A stretch of 64,000 nt of DNA, taken from Nostoc cf. commune SO-36 (GTDB taxonomy: Bacteria; Cyanobacteriota; Cyanobacteriia; Cyanobacteriales; Nostocaceae). Both the position numbers and the translations under genes were made by a program. Every line of letters begins with the position of its first letter. Positions within the stretch are counted from its first letter, which is position 1. The notes below the pieces were generated by a model that did not search any database, had not been told where the DNA came from, and saw nothing but the letters and a program-made list of their open reading frames with translations. The stretch is taken from contig NZ_AP025732.1 in NCBI RefSeq assembly GCF_023734775.1, forward strand, positions 4,524,501-4,588,500, read 5' to 3'. This document shows, one piece after another, positions 20,243-28,129 of the stretch.

Positions 20243-21082
20243 ATGGGCAGAACTTCAAAAATTACAATTGCAGCTATTCTAACTTTGGCGATCGCTGGAT
20301 GTGCTTCTGAAGATACACAACAAGCTATCAATCCTGCGCCAATTCCCAAAATAGCAACAAAGTCGCCAGCAACGGCTCAATCCTTTAAGAATCCATTGAC
20401 ACCTGCCAAACAGGTTTCACAAGTTAATCTTGCATCTGTTAACTTGATTCAATCCACTAATGCTACAGAGCGGGCACGGGAACTTGTGGTATCAAAAGAT
20501 CGGAGTGATCCTTTTGCACAACTTTTTGGGCAGACGGTTCCCGGAATGTCTAAAACATCTGGGAGACCAGTTCCTGTGTTGCCTAAGTTACCTACTCCAT
20601 CAGCAGTAAAACCAAAACTTCCAACACGCAGCATAGCTTTAAATCCACAGAAATCTGTACCAAAAAAAATCAATCCTACCTTGACTTCAGTCTTGCCTAG
20701 GGTTTTGCCTCAAGTTGTCCCCAATCCCACTTTAGTCTCTGTACTGCCACCGACAACACAACCTGAGTTAGCAAGAGCAGTGGTTGTGACTGGTGTAGTT
20801 CTAATTAGTAAGGAACCACAGGCAATTATCAAAGTACCGGATGAGCCAACGAGTCGCTATGTACAAGCGGGACAGCGATTAGCAAATGGGGTACTGATTA
20901 AACGTATTGAAATGAATGGAGGCTACAACCCCATCGTGATTTTGGAACAATATGGTATTGAAGTTGCCAAAATGGTAGGGGAAGGGCCTGTCAAATCAAC
21001 ACCGTCAGATGCATCTGCTACTGGCAATCCTATTTCAGTGACAATGCCCTCCCAAAATTCTTTTAATATGGGAGCTTCATAA
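20243..21082 (+). CDS. Lipoprotein with PilP/GspC-like C-terminal domain
   Basis: A 279-residue protein with a lipoprotein signal (LTLAIAGCAS, lipidated Cys about residue 20). A long Pro-rich, low-complexity stretch (residues about 60-180: PVLPKLPTPS, VLPRVLPQVVP) is followed by a small beta domain (VVVTGVVLISKEPQAIIKVP, then YVQAGQRLANGVLIKRIEM). That last part resembles the PilP/GspC homology fold, in which a strand pair with GQ/G-rich turns binds secretins. It may be a periplasmic component of a type IV pilus or secretion system. The 83-residue gene follows after 2 bases, forming an operon, and a strong terminator ends it. Function inferred from pattern only. Confidence 0.65.
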   Translation: MGRTSKITIAAILTLAIAGCASEDTQQAINPAPIPKIATKSPATAQSFKNPLTPAKQVSQVNLASVNLIQSTNATERARELVVSKDRSDPFAQLFGQTVPGMSKTSGRPVPVLPKLPTPSAVKPKLPTRSIALNPQKSVPKKINPTLTSVLPRVLPQVVPNPTLVSVLPPTTQPELARAVVVTGVVLISKEPQAIIKVPDEPTSRYVQAGQRLANGVLIKRIEMNGGYNPIVILEQYGIEVAKMVGEGPVKSTPSDASATGNPISVTMPSQNSFNMGAS

Positions 21083-21084
21083 AG

Positions 21085-21336
21085 ATGGAGACTAAGGAAA
21101 AAATTGAATTCGCTGGTTTGCCTTTAGCTGTCTATAGAGAAATAGCAGCGCATTTACGTCAAGTCGAAGGGGTGGAAGTAGATTTAATTCCCCAGTCATC
21201 CCAAGAGTTTGATTATAATCAAAGTCAAATTGGTGGCTTAAGCCTCTCGTGGGCAGCAAACTCTGGTTTAGAAAGTCGTCAACGAGTGAACCAAATTTTG
21301 GCTTACTATCAAAATCGCTATATTAGCCCTATTTAA
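21085..21336 (+). CDS. Small conserved hypothetical protein
   Basis: An 83-residue soluble protein starting 2 bases after the preceding lipoprotein gene, so co-translated with it. Segments seen: FAGLPLAVYREIAAHLRQVEG, VDLIPQSSQEFDYNQSQIGG and SRQRVNQILAYYQNR. A helical start, a strand pair and a helical end are plausible, but no known domain is recognised. The tight coupling suggests a shared function with the lipoprotein. GGAG-type sequence (AATATGGGAGCTTC) lies just upstream within the previous gene as the ribosome binding site. Confidence 0.7.
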   Translation: METKEKIEFAGLPLAVYREIAAHLRQVEGVEVDLIPQSSQEFDYNQSQIGGLSLSWAANSGLESRQRVNQILAYYQNRYISPI

Positions 21337-21358
21337 TTGTGTGAGAATTGTAACCCGC

Positions 21359-21394
21359 AGATCCCCGGCTTCTTAAAGAAGTTGGGGATCTTTT
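21359..21394 (+). terminator. Terminator of the lipoprotein operon
   Basis: AGATCCCCGGCTTCTT at 21359-21374 pairs with AAGAAGTTGGGGATCT at 21376-21391 (two G-T pairs), followed by T's. Similar AGATCCCC hairpins are widespread in Nostoc, so it may also be a dispersed repeat. Confidence 0.75.
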
Positions 21395-21520
21395 GTTCAC
21401 GAATGATTAAGTAGGGTAATGGTGTTTTACTACTTCAGTATATATTCCTGACTCTTGACTTGGAATTTTTCTACAGTAACGCTGAAGCGATCGCCTTTCT
21501 CTCGCTCCTTGATTCTTATA

Positions 21521-21556
21521 GAGTAGCGATGTCTCCGACGGGCTACACCTACGCAG
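21521..21556. repeat. Dispersed GCGATGTCT repeat, copy 2
   Basis: AGCGATGTCTCCGACGGGCT followed by ACACCTACGCAG. It matches the copies near 5630 and 30600. Confidence 0.65.
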
Positions 21557-21741
21557 CAAGCATTATTTAACACAGGTTCATAAAAAATACTGTCTAACGA
21601 CTTCACAACACGCAGCAAGGTGAGGATTTCAAAAAGCAACGTTATGATAATTAATGCATTAATCGAGCTTGGGTCTAATAATAAATAAGTTGGCACAAAT
21701 AAACCTCCAGAATACGGAGACGATTAATCGCCTCTGTGCAG

Positions 21742-21767
21742 CAGTCAAAAACAATGGTTTTTGACTG
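21742..21767. promoter_or_regulatory. Hairpin in the glyA leader
   Basis: CAGTCAAAAAC at 21742-21752 is complementary to GTTTTTGACTG at 21757-21767 with an AATG loop. It lies about 60 bases before the glyA start, so it may be an attenuator or an upstream terminator. The 21395-21829 gap has no supported gene. Confidence 0.5.
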
Positions 21768-21829
21768 TTATTTAGGCGCTGCGCCAACCAAAATCAGCCG
21801 TTGTACAAATTTCCATAAGGATAATTGAA

Positions 21830-23113
21830 GTGACTAGGACTAATTCAGACTTTCTTTCTTCCACCGATCCAGCGATCGCAGGGTTAATCAACGACGAACT
21901 ACAGCGTCAGCGAGATCACTTGGAATTGATTGCTAGTGAAAACTTTACCTCAGCTGCTGTACTGGCGGCTCAAGGTTCGGTATTGACAAATAAATATGCC
22001 GAGGGATTACCTGGTAAACGCTACTATGGCGGTTGTGAGTATATCGACAAAATCGAACAACTGGCGATCAATCGTGCTAAACAAATATTTGGTGCTGCTC
22101 ATGCGAATGTGCAACCTCATTCTGGCGCACAAGCCAATTTTGCAGTCTTCTTGTCGCTGTTGGAACCAGGAGACAAAATTATGGGCATGGATTTGTCTCA
22201 TGGGGGACATCTCACCCACGGTTCACCTGTAAATGTCTCAGGTAAGTGGTTCCAAGTTAGCCACTACGGTGTTAGTCAACAAACAGAACAACTCGACTAC
22301 GATCAAATTCGAGAGCTGGCGCTGAGGGAGCGTCCTAAGCTCTTGATTTGTGGTTATTCGGCTTATCCCCGTATAATTGATTTTGCAAAATTCCGTAGTA
22401 TTGCTGATGAAATCGGCGCTTACTTACTTGCCGATATTGCCCATATTGCTGGTTTAGTTGCTAGTGGTCTTCATCCCGATCCCATTCCTCATTGTCATGT
22501 AGTAACAACAACTACACACAAGACTCTACGCGGCCCTAGAGGTGGTTTAATTTTGACCAGCGACGCAGAACTAGGCAAAAAGCTAGATAAATCTGTTTTT
22601 CCTGGTAGCCAGGGTGGGCCATTGGAACATGTCATTGCTGGAAAAGCAGTAGCTTTTGGAGAAGCCCTAAAGCCTGAGTTTAAAACCTATTCAGCCCAAG
22701 TGATTGAAAATGCTCGTGCTTTAGCAGAACAATTACAAAACCGGGGTTTAAAGCTAGTATCCAATGGTACTGACAACCATTTAATTCTTGTGGATTTACG
22801 TTCTGTCGGTCTAACTGGTAAGCAGGCAGATCAGCTAGTTAGTACTGTGAATATTACTGCTAACAAAAATACTATTCCTTTTGATCCGCAATCGCCATTT
22901 GTTACTAGTGGTTTAAGGTTAGGTTCACCTGCAATGACCACGCGAGGTTTAGGAGTAGCAGAATTTGCTGAGATTGCAAATATTATTAGCGATCGCCTGC
23001 TTTCTCCAGATTCCGACGTAGTAACCCAAGATTGTCGGCAAAGGGTAGCAGCATTGTGCGATCGCTTCCCCTTATATCCTCACCTGGAAATTCCTGTACC
23101 AGCACTAGCATAA
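21830..23113 (+). CDS. glyA: Serine hydroxymethyltransferase
   Basis: PLP enzyme (427 residues) that interconverts serine and glycine while charging tetrahydrofolate with one-carbon units; in cyanobacteria it also serves photorespiratory glycine metabolism. Motifs: [11 protein letters not shown], the N-terminal [16 protein letters not shown] substrate loop, [23 protein letters not shown] and the PLP-lysine motif [16 protein letters not shown]. The C-terminal domain is complete. The GTG at 21830 is used, with AAGGATAATT upstream. cinA follows in the same direction after a gap holding GGGGCAT repeats, so the two may be co-transcribed. Confidence 0.98.
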   Translation: MTRTNSDFLSSTDPAIAGLINDELQRQRDHLELIASENFTSAAVLAAQGSVLTNKYAEGLPGKRYYGGCEYIDKIEQLAINRAKQIFGAAHANVQPHSGAQANFAVFLSLLEPGDKIMGMDLSHGGHLTHGSPVNVSGKWFQVSHYGVSQQTEQLDYDQIRELALRERPKLLICGYSAYPRIIDFAKFRSIADEIGAYLLADIAHIAGLVASGLHPDPIPHCHVVTTTTHKTLRGPRGGLILTSDAELGKKLDKSVFPGSQGGPLEHVIAGKAVAFGEALKPEFKTYSAQVIENARALAEQLQNRGLKLVSNGTDNHLILVDLRSVGLTGKQADQLVSTVNITANKNTIPFDPQSPFVTSGLRLGSPAMTTRGLGVAEFAEIANIISDRLLSPDSDVVTQDCRQRVAALCDRFPLYPHLEIPVPALA

Positions 23114-23117
23114 TTGG

Positions 23118-23152
23118 GCATGGGGCATAGGGCATGGGGCATTGGTTATTTC
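23118..23152. repeat. GGGCATGGGGCAT tandem repeat
   Basis: Imperfect copies of GGGCATGGG / GGGCATAGGG in the glyA-cinA spacer, followed by a CTCCCC/CTTCCCC-rich strand. Similar tracts occur near 39716, 41062 and 56360. Confidence 0.65.
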
Positions 23153-23217
23153 TCCCTTTGCTCCCCCTGCTTCCCCTGCTCCCTCATCCCGACTCCCTAC
23201 TCCCCTTCCCCAATCCA

Positions 23218-24468
23218 ATGAGTGCAGAAATTATTTGTGTTGGTACTGAACTGCTGCTAGGAGATATTCTCAACGGCAATGCTCAATTTTTAGCGCAACA
23301 ATTAGCGCAGCTAGGAATTCCCCATTACTATCAAACAGTGGTTGGGGATAATCCAGAACGGTTAAAGCAAGTTATGGAAATTGCTATTTCCAGAGCGCAA
23401 ATTCTCATTTTCACTGGTGGACTCGGCCCAACACCAGATGATCTCACCTGCGAAACCATCGCCGATTTTTTTAAAGTCCCGTTGGTAGAACGTTCTGACA
23501 TCATCGAAGACATAACCCAAAAATTCGCACAACGTGGTCGGGTTATGTCACCAAGTAACCGCAAGCAAGCTTTGATTCCCCAAGGTGCAGAAATTCTCCC
23601 CAACCCCACTGGAACAGCACCCGGTATTATTTGGCAACCTCGACCTGAAATTACGATTTTTACCTTTCCCGGTGTTCCTAGTGAAATGCACGTAATGTGG
23701 GAAGAAACAGCCGTGCCATTTCTCAAAAATCAAGGTTGGGGTAAAGAAATTATTTACAGCCGGAGTTTAAAGTTTTGGGGTATTGGTGAATCTGCTTTGG
23801 CGGAAAAAGTTTCTTCTTATTTGAAGTTGCCAAATCCCACAGTAGCCCCTTATGCAGGTAAAGGAGAAGTAAGATTGCGAGTCTGTGCTAAAGCCACTTC
23901 AGAAGCAGCCGCAGAAACGTTAATTGCGCCCATTGAAAAACAACTTAAAGAAATTGCCGGACTAGATTTTTACGGCATTAATAATGATACTCTTGCTTCC
24001 GTGGTTGGTGAGTTATTGCGGGCATCAAAAGAAACGCTTTCGGTAGCAGAATCTTGTACTGGTGGCGGTTTAGGGCAAATGTTGACTGAGATTTCTGCGA
24101 GTTCTGATTACTTTTGGGGTGGAGTAATTTCTTATGATAATTCTGTGAAGGTTGGACTGCTGGGGGTTAACCAGGAAGATTTAGATAAATTTGGGGCGGT
24201 AAGTGCTACTGTTGCAGAGCAAATGGCTGTTGGAGTCAAAACCCGCCTTGCAACAACTTGGGGATTGAGTATTACTGGTATTGCTGGCCCAACTGGAGGG
24301 ACAAATACTAAGCCGGTGGGTTTAGTTTACATTGGTTTAGCTGGGCCAAAGGATGAAGTGGCAAGTTTTGAATATCAGTTTGGTGCAATGCGAGGTCGAG
24401 CTTTAATTCGTCATGTCAGCGCAAATGCAGCATTGGATAATCTGCGGCGGAAGTTGTTGACGAGGTAG
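23218..24468 (+). CDS. cinA: CinA: competence/damage-inducible protein with nicotinamide deamidase domain
   Basis: 416 residues in two domains. The N-terminal MoCF-type domain (CVGTELLLGDILNGNAQFLA; FTGGLGPTPDDLT; FPGVPSEM) has ADP-ribose pyrophosphatase-like activity in relatives. The C-terminal CinA/PncC domain (VAESCTGGGLGQMLTE; GVISYDNSVK; SITGIAGPTGGT) deamidates nicotinamide mononucleotide in other bacteria. It is therefore likely in pyridine nucleotide recycling, with a possible link to DNA uptake. ATG 23218 (MSAEIICVGTE) is the start; an upstream in-frame ATG at 23134 would translate the Leu/Pro-rich repeat spacer and is rejected. Upstream is glyA. Confidence 0.95.
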   Translation: MSAEIICVGTELLLGDILNGNAQFLAQQLAQLGIPHYYQTVVGDNPERLKQVMEIAISRAQILIFTGGLGPTPDDLTCETIADFFKVPLVERSDIIEDITQKFAQRGRVMSPSNRKQALIPQGAEILPNPTGTAPGIIWQPRPEITIFTFPGVPSEMHVMWEETAVPFLKNQGWGKEIIYSRSLKFWGIGESALAEKVSSYLKLPNPTVAPYAGKGEVRLRVCAKATSEAAAETLIAPIEKQLKEIAGLDFYGINNDTLASVVGELLRASKETLSVAESCTGGGLGQMLTEISASSDYFWGGVISYDNSVKVGLLGVNQEDLDKFGAVSATVAEQMAVGVKTRLATTWGLSITGIAGPTGGTNTKPVGLVYIGLAGPKDEVASFEYQFGAMRGRALIRHVSANAALDNLRRKLLTR

Positions 24469-24484
24469 AAGGTATGTTATCTTC

Positions 24485-24502
24485 GTCATACGTTTGTATG
24501 AC
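24485..24502. promoter_or_regulatory. Palindromic operator before the RHH/PIN pair
   Basis: GTCATAC and GTATGAC are perfect inverted half-sites with a GTTT spacer, 15 bases before the antitoxin ATG and next to AAAGGAA. This is the expected place for an autoregulatory antitoxin operator. Confidence 0.6.
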
Positions 24503-24516
24503 AAAGGAACCCAACT

Positions 24517-24777
24517 ATGCGAATTAATGCGCGATTAGATGACGAGTATGCTGACAAACTAGCCTTTATTCAACAGCAGACTAATCAGGCAGTAACAGAT
24601 GTAATTAAATCTGCCCTTGAATTGTACTACCAGCAGCTTCAGCAGGAGCAAAAGAATCCTTTCTCAATGCTGACCCAAACAGGCTTTATTGGTTGCGGTG
24701 AGACACATCCGGATCTATCTGTAAATTACAAATCAATTTTGAGAGATGGCTTAAAAACTAAGTATGATTATCGTTGA
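24517..24777 (+). CDS. Ribbon-helix-helix antitoxin (VapB-like)
   Basis: 86 residues; probable antitoxin and autorepressor of the PIN-domain toxin that overlaps its end. The N-terminus MRINARLDDEYADKLAFI shows the ribbon strand, and QAVTDVIKSALELYYQQLQ the two helices of a ribbon-helix-helix DNA-binding domain. The C-terminal tail (GFIGCGETHPDLSVNYKSILRDGLKTKYDYR, in separate pieces) would bind the toxin. A perfect palindrome upstream fits autoregulation. It overlaps the toxin gene by 14 bases. A normal ribosome binding site (AAAGGAA) precedes ATG 24517. Confidence 0.85.
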   Translation: MRINARLDDEYADKLAFIQQQTNQAVTDVIKSALELYYQQLQQEQKNPFSMLTQTGFIGCGETHPDLSVNYKSILRDGLKTKYDYR

Positions 24778-25180
24778 TACTGGCTTTTGGTTAGCATTGG
24801 CAAATCGCAATGACTCGTACCACACTCAAGCAATAACAGTACTTGCCAATGTCAACGAACCTCTGATTACGACTTGGGCTGTCGTTACAGAGACTTCCTA
24901 TCTACTGCTAACAAAGATGGGGAACCACGCGCAAGTAAGTTTCATTAATAACTTATTTTTAGGGGTATTTACGGTTTTTGATTTGCAACCCCATCATGGT
25001 AAACGCATTTGTGAACTGATGGAAAAATATGCCAACTTACCAATGGATCTGGCCAATGCTTCGTTAGTAGTTTTGGCAGAACATCTGGAGCATGGGAGAA
25101 TTTTGTCTATAGATTTCAGAGATTTGAATGCTTACCGTTGGAAAAATCAGTATCCGTTTGAAAATCTAATGGTATGTTAA
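24764..25180 (+). CDS. PIN-domain toxin (VapC-like ribonuclease)
   Basis: A 138-residue PIN nuclease. Acidic metal ligands are visible: Asp5 in IIVDTGFWLAL, Glu in VVTETSYLLL, Asp in PMDLANASLVVLAEH, and Asp in LSIDFRDLNAYRW. The family cleaves tRNA or rRNA and is inhibited by its cognate antitoxin, the preceding RHH gene. All catalytic positions are kept, so it appears active. It overlaps the upstream gene by 14 bases, and the next reading frame approaches its stop closely, indicating a compact operon continuing into the nuclease-like and HicB-like genes. Confidence 0.88.
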   Translation: MIIVDTGFWLALANRNDSYHTQAITVLANVNEPLITTWAVVTETSYLLLTKMGNHAQVSFINNLFLGVFTVFDLQPHHGKRICELMEKYANLPMDLANASLVVLAEHLEHGRILSIDFRDLNAYRWKNQYPFENLMVC

Positions 25181-25206
25181 AAAACTCAATTATCAATTAT
25201 GCAGCT

Positions 25207-25827
25207 ATGAGCAAAACTCCTATTCTTAAACCAAATTACTCATACACTTTCAGAAGCTATTTTGAGATGTCATTTGAGCCAGAAGACATACTGGCTGAAT
25301 TTGGCTATTCTTTAAAACGTTCTTCTCTCAATCAAAAAAAGTCCACCATTGAATTAGATAGACTCGAAAATCTCAAATCTAGGATTGAAGAGAGTTTGCC
25401 ATATATTAGTTTGACTAGTGAAGCAGCCCGCAGAGAGTTACTAATTGCACCAATTTTATTAGATGTTGTTCATTACACTCAAGCCCAACTTAGAATCGAA
25501 TATCCTCTTATAGTTACAGAACAATTAAAAGGTTCTCTTGATTATTATTTGCACGCAGACCATAAACTCTTAGTTGTAGAAGCTAAAAATGCTGATTTGG
25601 CAAGAGGTTTTACCCAGCTTGCTGTAGAATTGATTGCTATTGATGCGTGGACTGATTCTCAAGAGGCAAATTTACAAGGGGCTGTTTCTACAGGGGATAT
25701 TTGGCAATTTGCTCTATTGAATCGAGAAAGTAAACAAATAACTCAAGACCTAAATTTATATCGTGTTCCTGCTGACATAAACGACTTGCTTCGGATTTTG
25801 GTGGCGATACTGAGCCGATACGGATGA
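25207..25827 (+). CDS. PD-(D/E)XK nuclease-like conserved protein
   Basis: 206 residues. The segment RIEYPLIVTEQLKGSLDYYL followed by HKLLVVEAKNADLARGF matches the restriction-endonuclease-like core: conserved Glu, then an Asp on a strand, then E-x-K on the next strand. I recall similar uncharacterised proteins in many cyanobacteria. N-terminal FEPEDILAEFGYSLKRSSL and ELDRLENLKSRIEESLPYI are family-like. ATG 25207 (MSKTPILKP) is preferred; an ATG at 25174 overlaps the toxin stop. The end overlaps the HicB-like start by 4 bases. DNA or RNA substrate is unknown. Confidence 0.65.
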   Translation: MSKTPILKPNYSYTFRSYFEMSFEPEDILAEFGYSLKRSSLNQKKSTIELDRLENLKSRIEESLPYISLTSEAARRELLIAPILLDVVHYTQAQLRIEYPLIVTEQLKGSLDYYLHADHKLLVVEAKNADLARGFTQLAVELIAIDAWTDSQEANLQGAVSTGDIWQFALLNRESKQITQDLNLYRVPADINDLLRILVAILSRYG

Positions 25828-26045
25828 AACATTATCACATTAATATTTTCTACAGTGAAGAAGATGATGGTGATATTGCTGATATTCCTGATTTGAAATA
25901 CTGTTCAGCATTTGGTTTAACAGAAGAAAAAGCACTTCATGAAGTCTTGCAAGCCAAAGCAGCATGGTTAGATGCTGCAAAAGTGGAGCGTAAACCAACT
26001 CCTGAACCGAGATATAGACCTGCAATTTACCAGGTAGCCTCATGA
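25824..26045 (+). CDS. HicB-like antitoxin protein without adjacent HicA
   Basis: 73 residues with the HicB RNase-H-like fold pattern: YHINIFYSEEDDGDIADIPDL, then CSAFGLTEEKALHEVLQAKAAWLDAAK, shown as two pieces. Canonical HicB proteins neutralise the HicA double-stranded-RNA-binding toxin, but no HicA-like small gene lies on either side. It begins in an ATGA overlap with the PD-(D/E)XK-like gene, suggesting translational coupling, so its partner may be that protein or may be encoded elsewhere. There is no C-terminal DNA-binding domain, so it is a short HicB form. Confidence 0.75.
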   Translation: MKHYHINIFYSEEDDGDIADIPDLKYCSAFGLTEEKALHEVLQAKAAWLDAAKVERKPTPEPRYRPAIYQVAS

Positions 26046-26098
26046 TTAGCAGAGAAGCAATCGCACTTTTGTAAAAAATCTTAACATCAGTGTTCAGG

Positions 26099-27628
26099 TT
26101 ATTTGATTAAAGCCAAATCACAGTTTAACTTTTTGTTAATCATTGCTAACACCTTAGCTTCTTCTGGCATGATTACTCCGTCTATATGAGCAATTTTTTG
26201 ACATTGTGCCAGCAGCGGTACAGTAAAATCACTATTAATTTGCTCAAGTAAGGTTTCTAAAGATGGTGGAGATTTGATATTAGCTGCGATCGCATCGATT
26301 GACGCAGGGCTAAGGTTGGTAGCTTGTAATTCTGGTAAAATATCCTCCCAAGATTTATCTGGATTACCTGCTAAGACAATATGAACCAAAATCTGATCCA
26401 TAATCTTTTCTTGGGAAATAGCAGCTTCAATAAATTTTTCACTCTTTACCTGAGCATCTACTAATGTTGCTTCTAAAGTTAATGGATTCTGCTTTGCTTC
26501 ATAAAACTGACAAGCCGCATAACCTAATGCGTAGATCATTACTGCATTTGAACTAGCACCAATGACGGCTCCCGCTACTGGCACAATTCGTAGTAAACCC
26601 AAACCTGCTTTGATTGCTGTTTTTCCACCCAGCCCTAAACCAAAAATTGCTACTGCTTCCCCTTTACGCTCAGAATCATTTAAATCCATTCCATAGGCAG
26701 CAGCAATTTGATAAACTAACTCCACGGATAATGCAGCTGTAGCAGCCCAATCAACAGCAAATGTTACGACAGCTTGTCCTGGTACAGCACTAGTAGTAAA
26801 TCCTGTCATTCCTGCGAAAACAGCTTTCTCTAACATCAGATGGTGGGCAATTCCAGCCGGTTGTTCATTTGGATAATTTTGCTGTAACTTTCTAACAGCA
26901 GCCTCAGCCTTGACTACATCAACTTGTTGAATCAAGGGATTCAACCAGTCTTTATTTAAAGATTCAATTGCTGATCGTAGAGAAGGATTATTACCAACTA
27001 TTGCTAATGCTTGACCTGCGATTTGTGCTGCCTGAAAAGTTGCACCACCAATTGTACCACCAATACCTACAGCCGTCCCTGCAACCGCTTGCCCTGCTTG
27101 AACAGCAGCACCTCCAATAGTCCCACTGATTCCTATAGCTGCTCCTGTAGCAGCTTGTCCAGCTTGAACAGCAGCACCCCCAACGACTCCAGCTGTTCCT
27201 GTTACTGCTCCAAACAATGAACCCAAAAAAGATGGTTTTTGTACAGTTAATTTATTATCTGTTGGTTTAGTAATGACAATTGAAGATTCCACTTCAATAT
27301 TAGTTTGAGGTGTTAGCACAGCTAAATTTACTAGTGCTTCTAACTCAATTTCTTGTTGCCAATCGGGAAAATCTTCACCTTTTACTCTACCGTATATTTT
27401 GACATTCTTAAAAGATTGGATGCCTAAATTAATTAATCCATCACAAATAACCGGGACTACTAACTGTTGTACTGGAACCTCAAATGATTCCAACATTATC
27501 TGTAGACAATTTTGTTTAAAACTAGTTTTTGGCGTAATTCTGGGTAAATTTAACCACTGACTTACCAGAATGTTAATCGCATTTGTATCGCCCTGCTTGG
27601 CAAGTTCTAGAATGTTTAGCTGTATCAT
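26099..27628 (-). CDS. Glycine-zipper/EcsC-like membrane protein with TerB-like end
   Basis: 509 residues from MIQLNILELAKQGD. Residues about 1-110 form a conserved cyanobacterial module (AINILVSQWLNLPRI, LQIMLESFEVPVQQ, VKIYGRVKGEDFPDWQQE). Three repeats of about 22 residues, rich in Gly and Ala (GGAAVQAGQA..GAAIGISGTI), look like glycine zippers. A hydrophobic middle (about 280-390) has membrane-inserting helices like EcsC proteins. The end (AQCQKIAHIDGVIMPEEAKVLAMI) resembles a TerB acidic helical domain, which binds metals in tellurite/stress systems. ATG 27628 is preferred over 27655. It converges with the HicB operon. Function is unknown; a membrane-associated stress role is a guess. 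Confidence 0.6.
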   Translation of the reverse strand: MIQLNILELAKQGDTNAINILVSQWLNLPRITPKTSFKQNCLQIMLESFEVPVQQLVVPVICDGLINLGIQSFKNVKIYGRVKGEDFPDWQQEIELEALVNLAVLTPQTNIEVESSIVITKPTDNKLTVQKPSFLGSLFGAVTGTAGVVGGAAVQAGQAATGAAIGISGTIGGAAVQAGQAVAGTAVGIGGTIGGATFQAAQIAGQALAIVGNNPSLRSAIESLNKDWLNPLIQQVDVVKAEAAVRKLQQNYPNEQPAGIAHHLMLEKAVFAGMTGFTTSAVPGQAVVTFAVDWAATAALSVELVYQIAAAYGMDLNDSERKGEAVAIFGLGLGGKTAIKAGLGLLRIVPVAGAVIGASSNAVMIYALGYAACQFYEAKQNPLTLEATLVDAQVKSEKFIEAAISQEKIMDQILVHIVLAGNPDKSWEDILPELQATNLSPASIDAIAANIKSPPSLETLLEQINSDFTVPLLAQCQKIAHIDGVIMPEEAKVLAMINKKLNCDLALIK

Positions 27629-27716
27629 ACTTAGTACTGGTGAGAATCTTAGCAATAACTTAGTTCAATTATTCCCACTCATTAAATTAAAAGTAACATT
27701 TGACACAGTTAACTTT

Positions 27717-27794
27717 TAACCATCAGCTATCCTACCCATCAGTACAATTAATAACGCGATCGCTTGCTGTGTTTTTTACAGTTTGTTACAAAAG
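27717..27794 (+). repeat. Direct repeat flanking the peroxidase gene, copy A
   Basis: 78 bases from TAACCATCAGC to ACAGTTTGTTACAAAAG. It aligns with 30780-30863 at roughly 85% with one small gap, in the same orientation. Both contain GATCGCTTGCTGT. Confidence 0.7.
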
Positions 27795-28008
27795 AGTCCA
27801 TTTTTGCACCCGAAGACTTCTTTCTCTCAACCTAGAGTTACTATGCACAGTTAAAAAATTAACATTTATGTTACGTAATACCAATTTAATGTGAAGCTAC
27901 ACTAAATAAGTAACTCTATATTCTTGGCGTACTTGGTCGTTCGTTTAATATTCTGTGCATCTTCATACAGAATTGGTATAAGTCTTGGACGAATAAAAAA
28001 AACTATGG

Positions 28009-28054
28009 AGCGATCGCACTTATTTAAAAGGTAAGTAAAATAAGTGCGATCGCT
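28009..28054. terminator. 17 bp HIP1-containing hairpin after the peroxidase gene
   Basis: AGCGATCGCACTTATTT at 28009-28025 is exactly complementary to 28038-28054 with a 12-base loop. Both arms carry the HIP1 octamer. It lies 76 bases beyond the peroxidase stop and could end transcription from either side. Confidence 0.65.
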
Positions 28055-28129
28055 GGCTCTGTGTTTAGTCCAAAATAACTTTTTTGACTGTGATACTTAT
28101 GGCTTCAAGTAATCTTGAAGGTTTCAAGT

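Noticed and set aside
21430..21696. 88-codon minus-strand frame before glyA
   Set aside because: It contains the dispersed repeat and reads as low-confidence sequence without a start signal.
23134..23217. Upstream extension of CinA
   Set aside because: The extra 28 residues are Leu/Pro-rich translation of an intergenic repeat, and the conserved start is ATG 23218.
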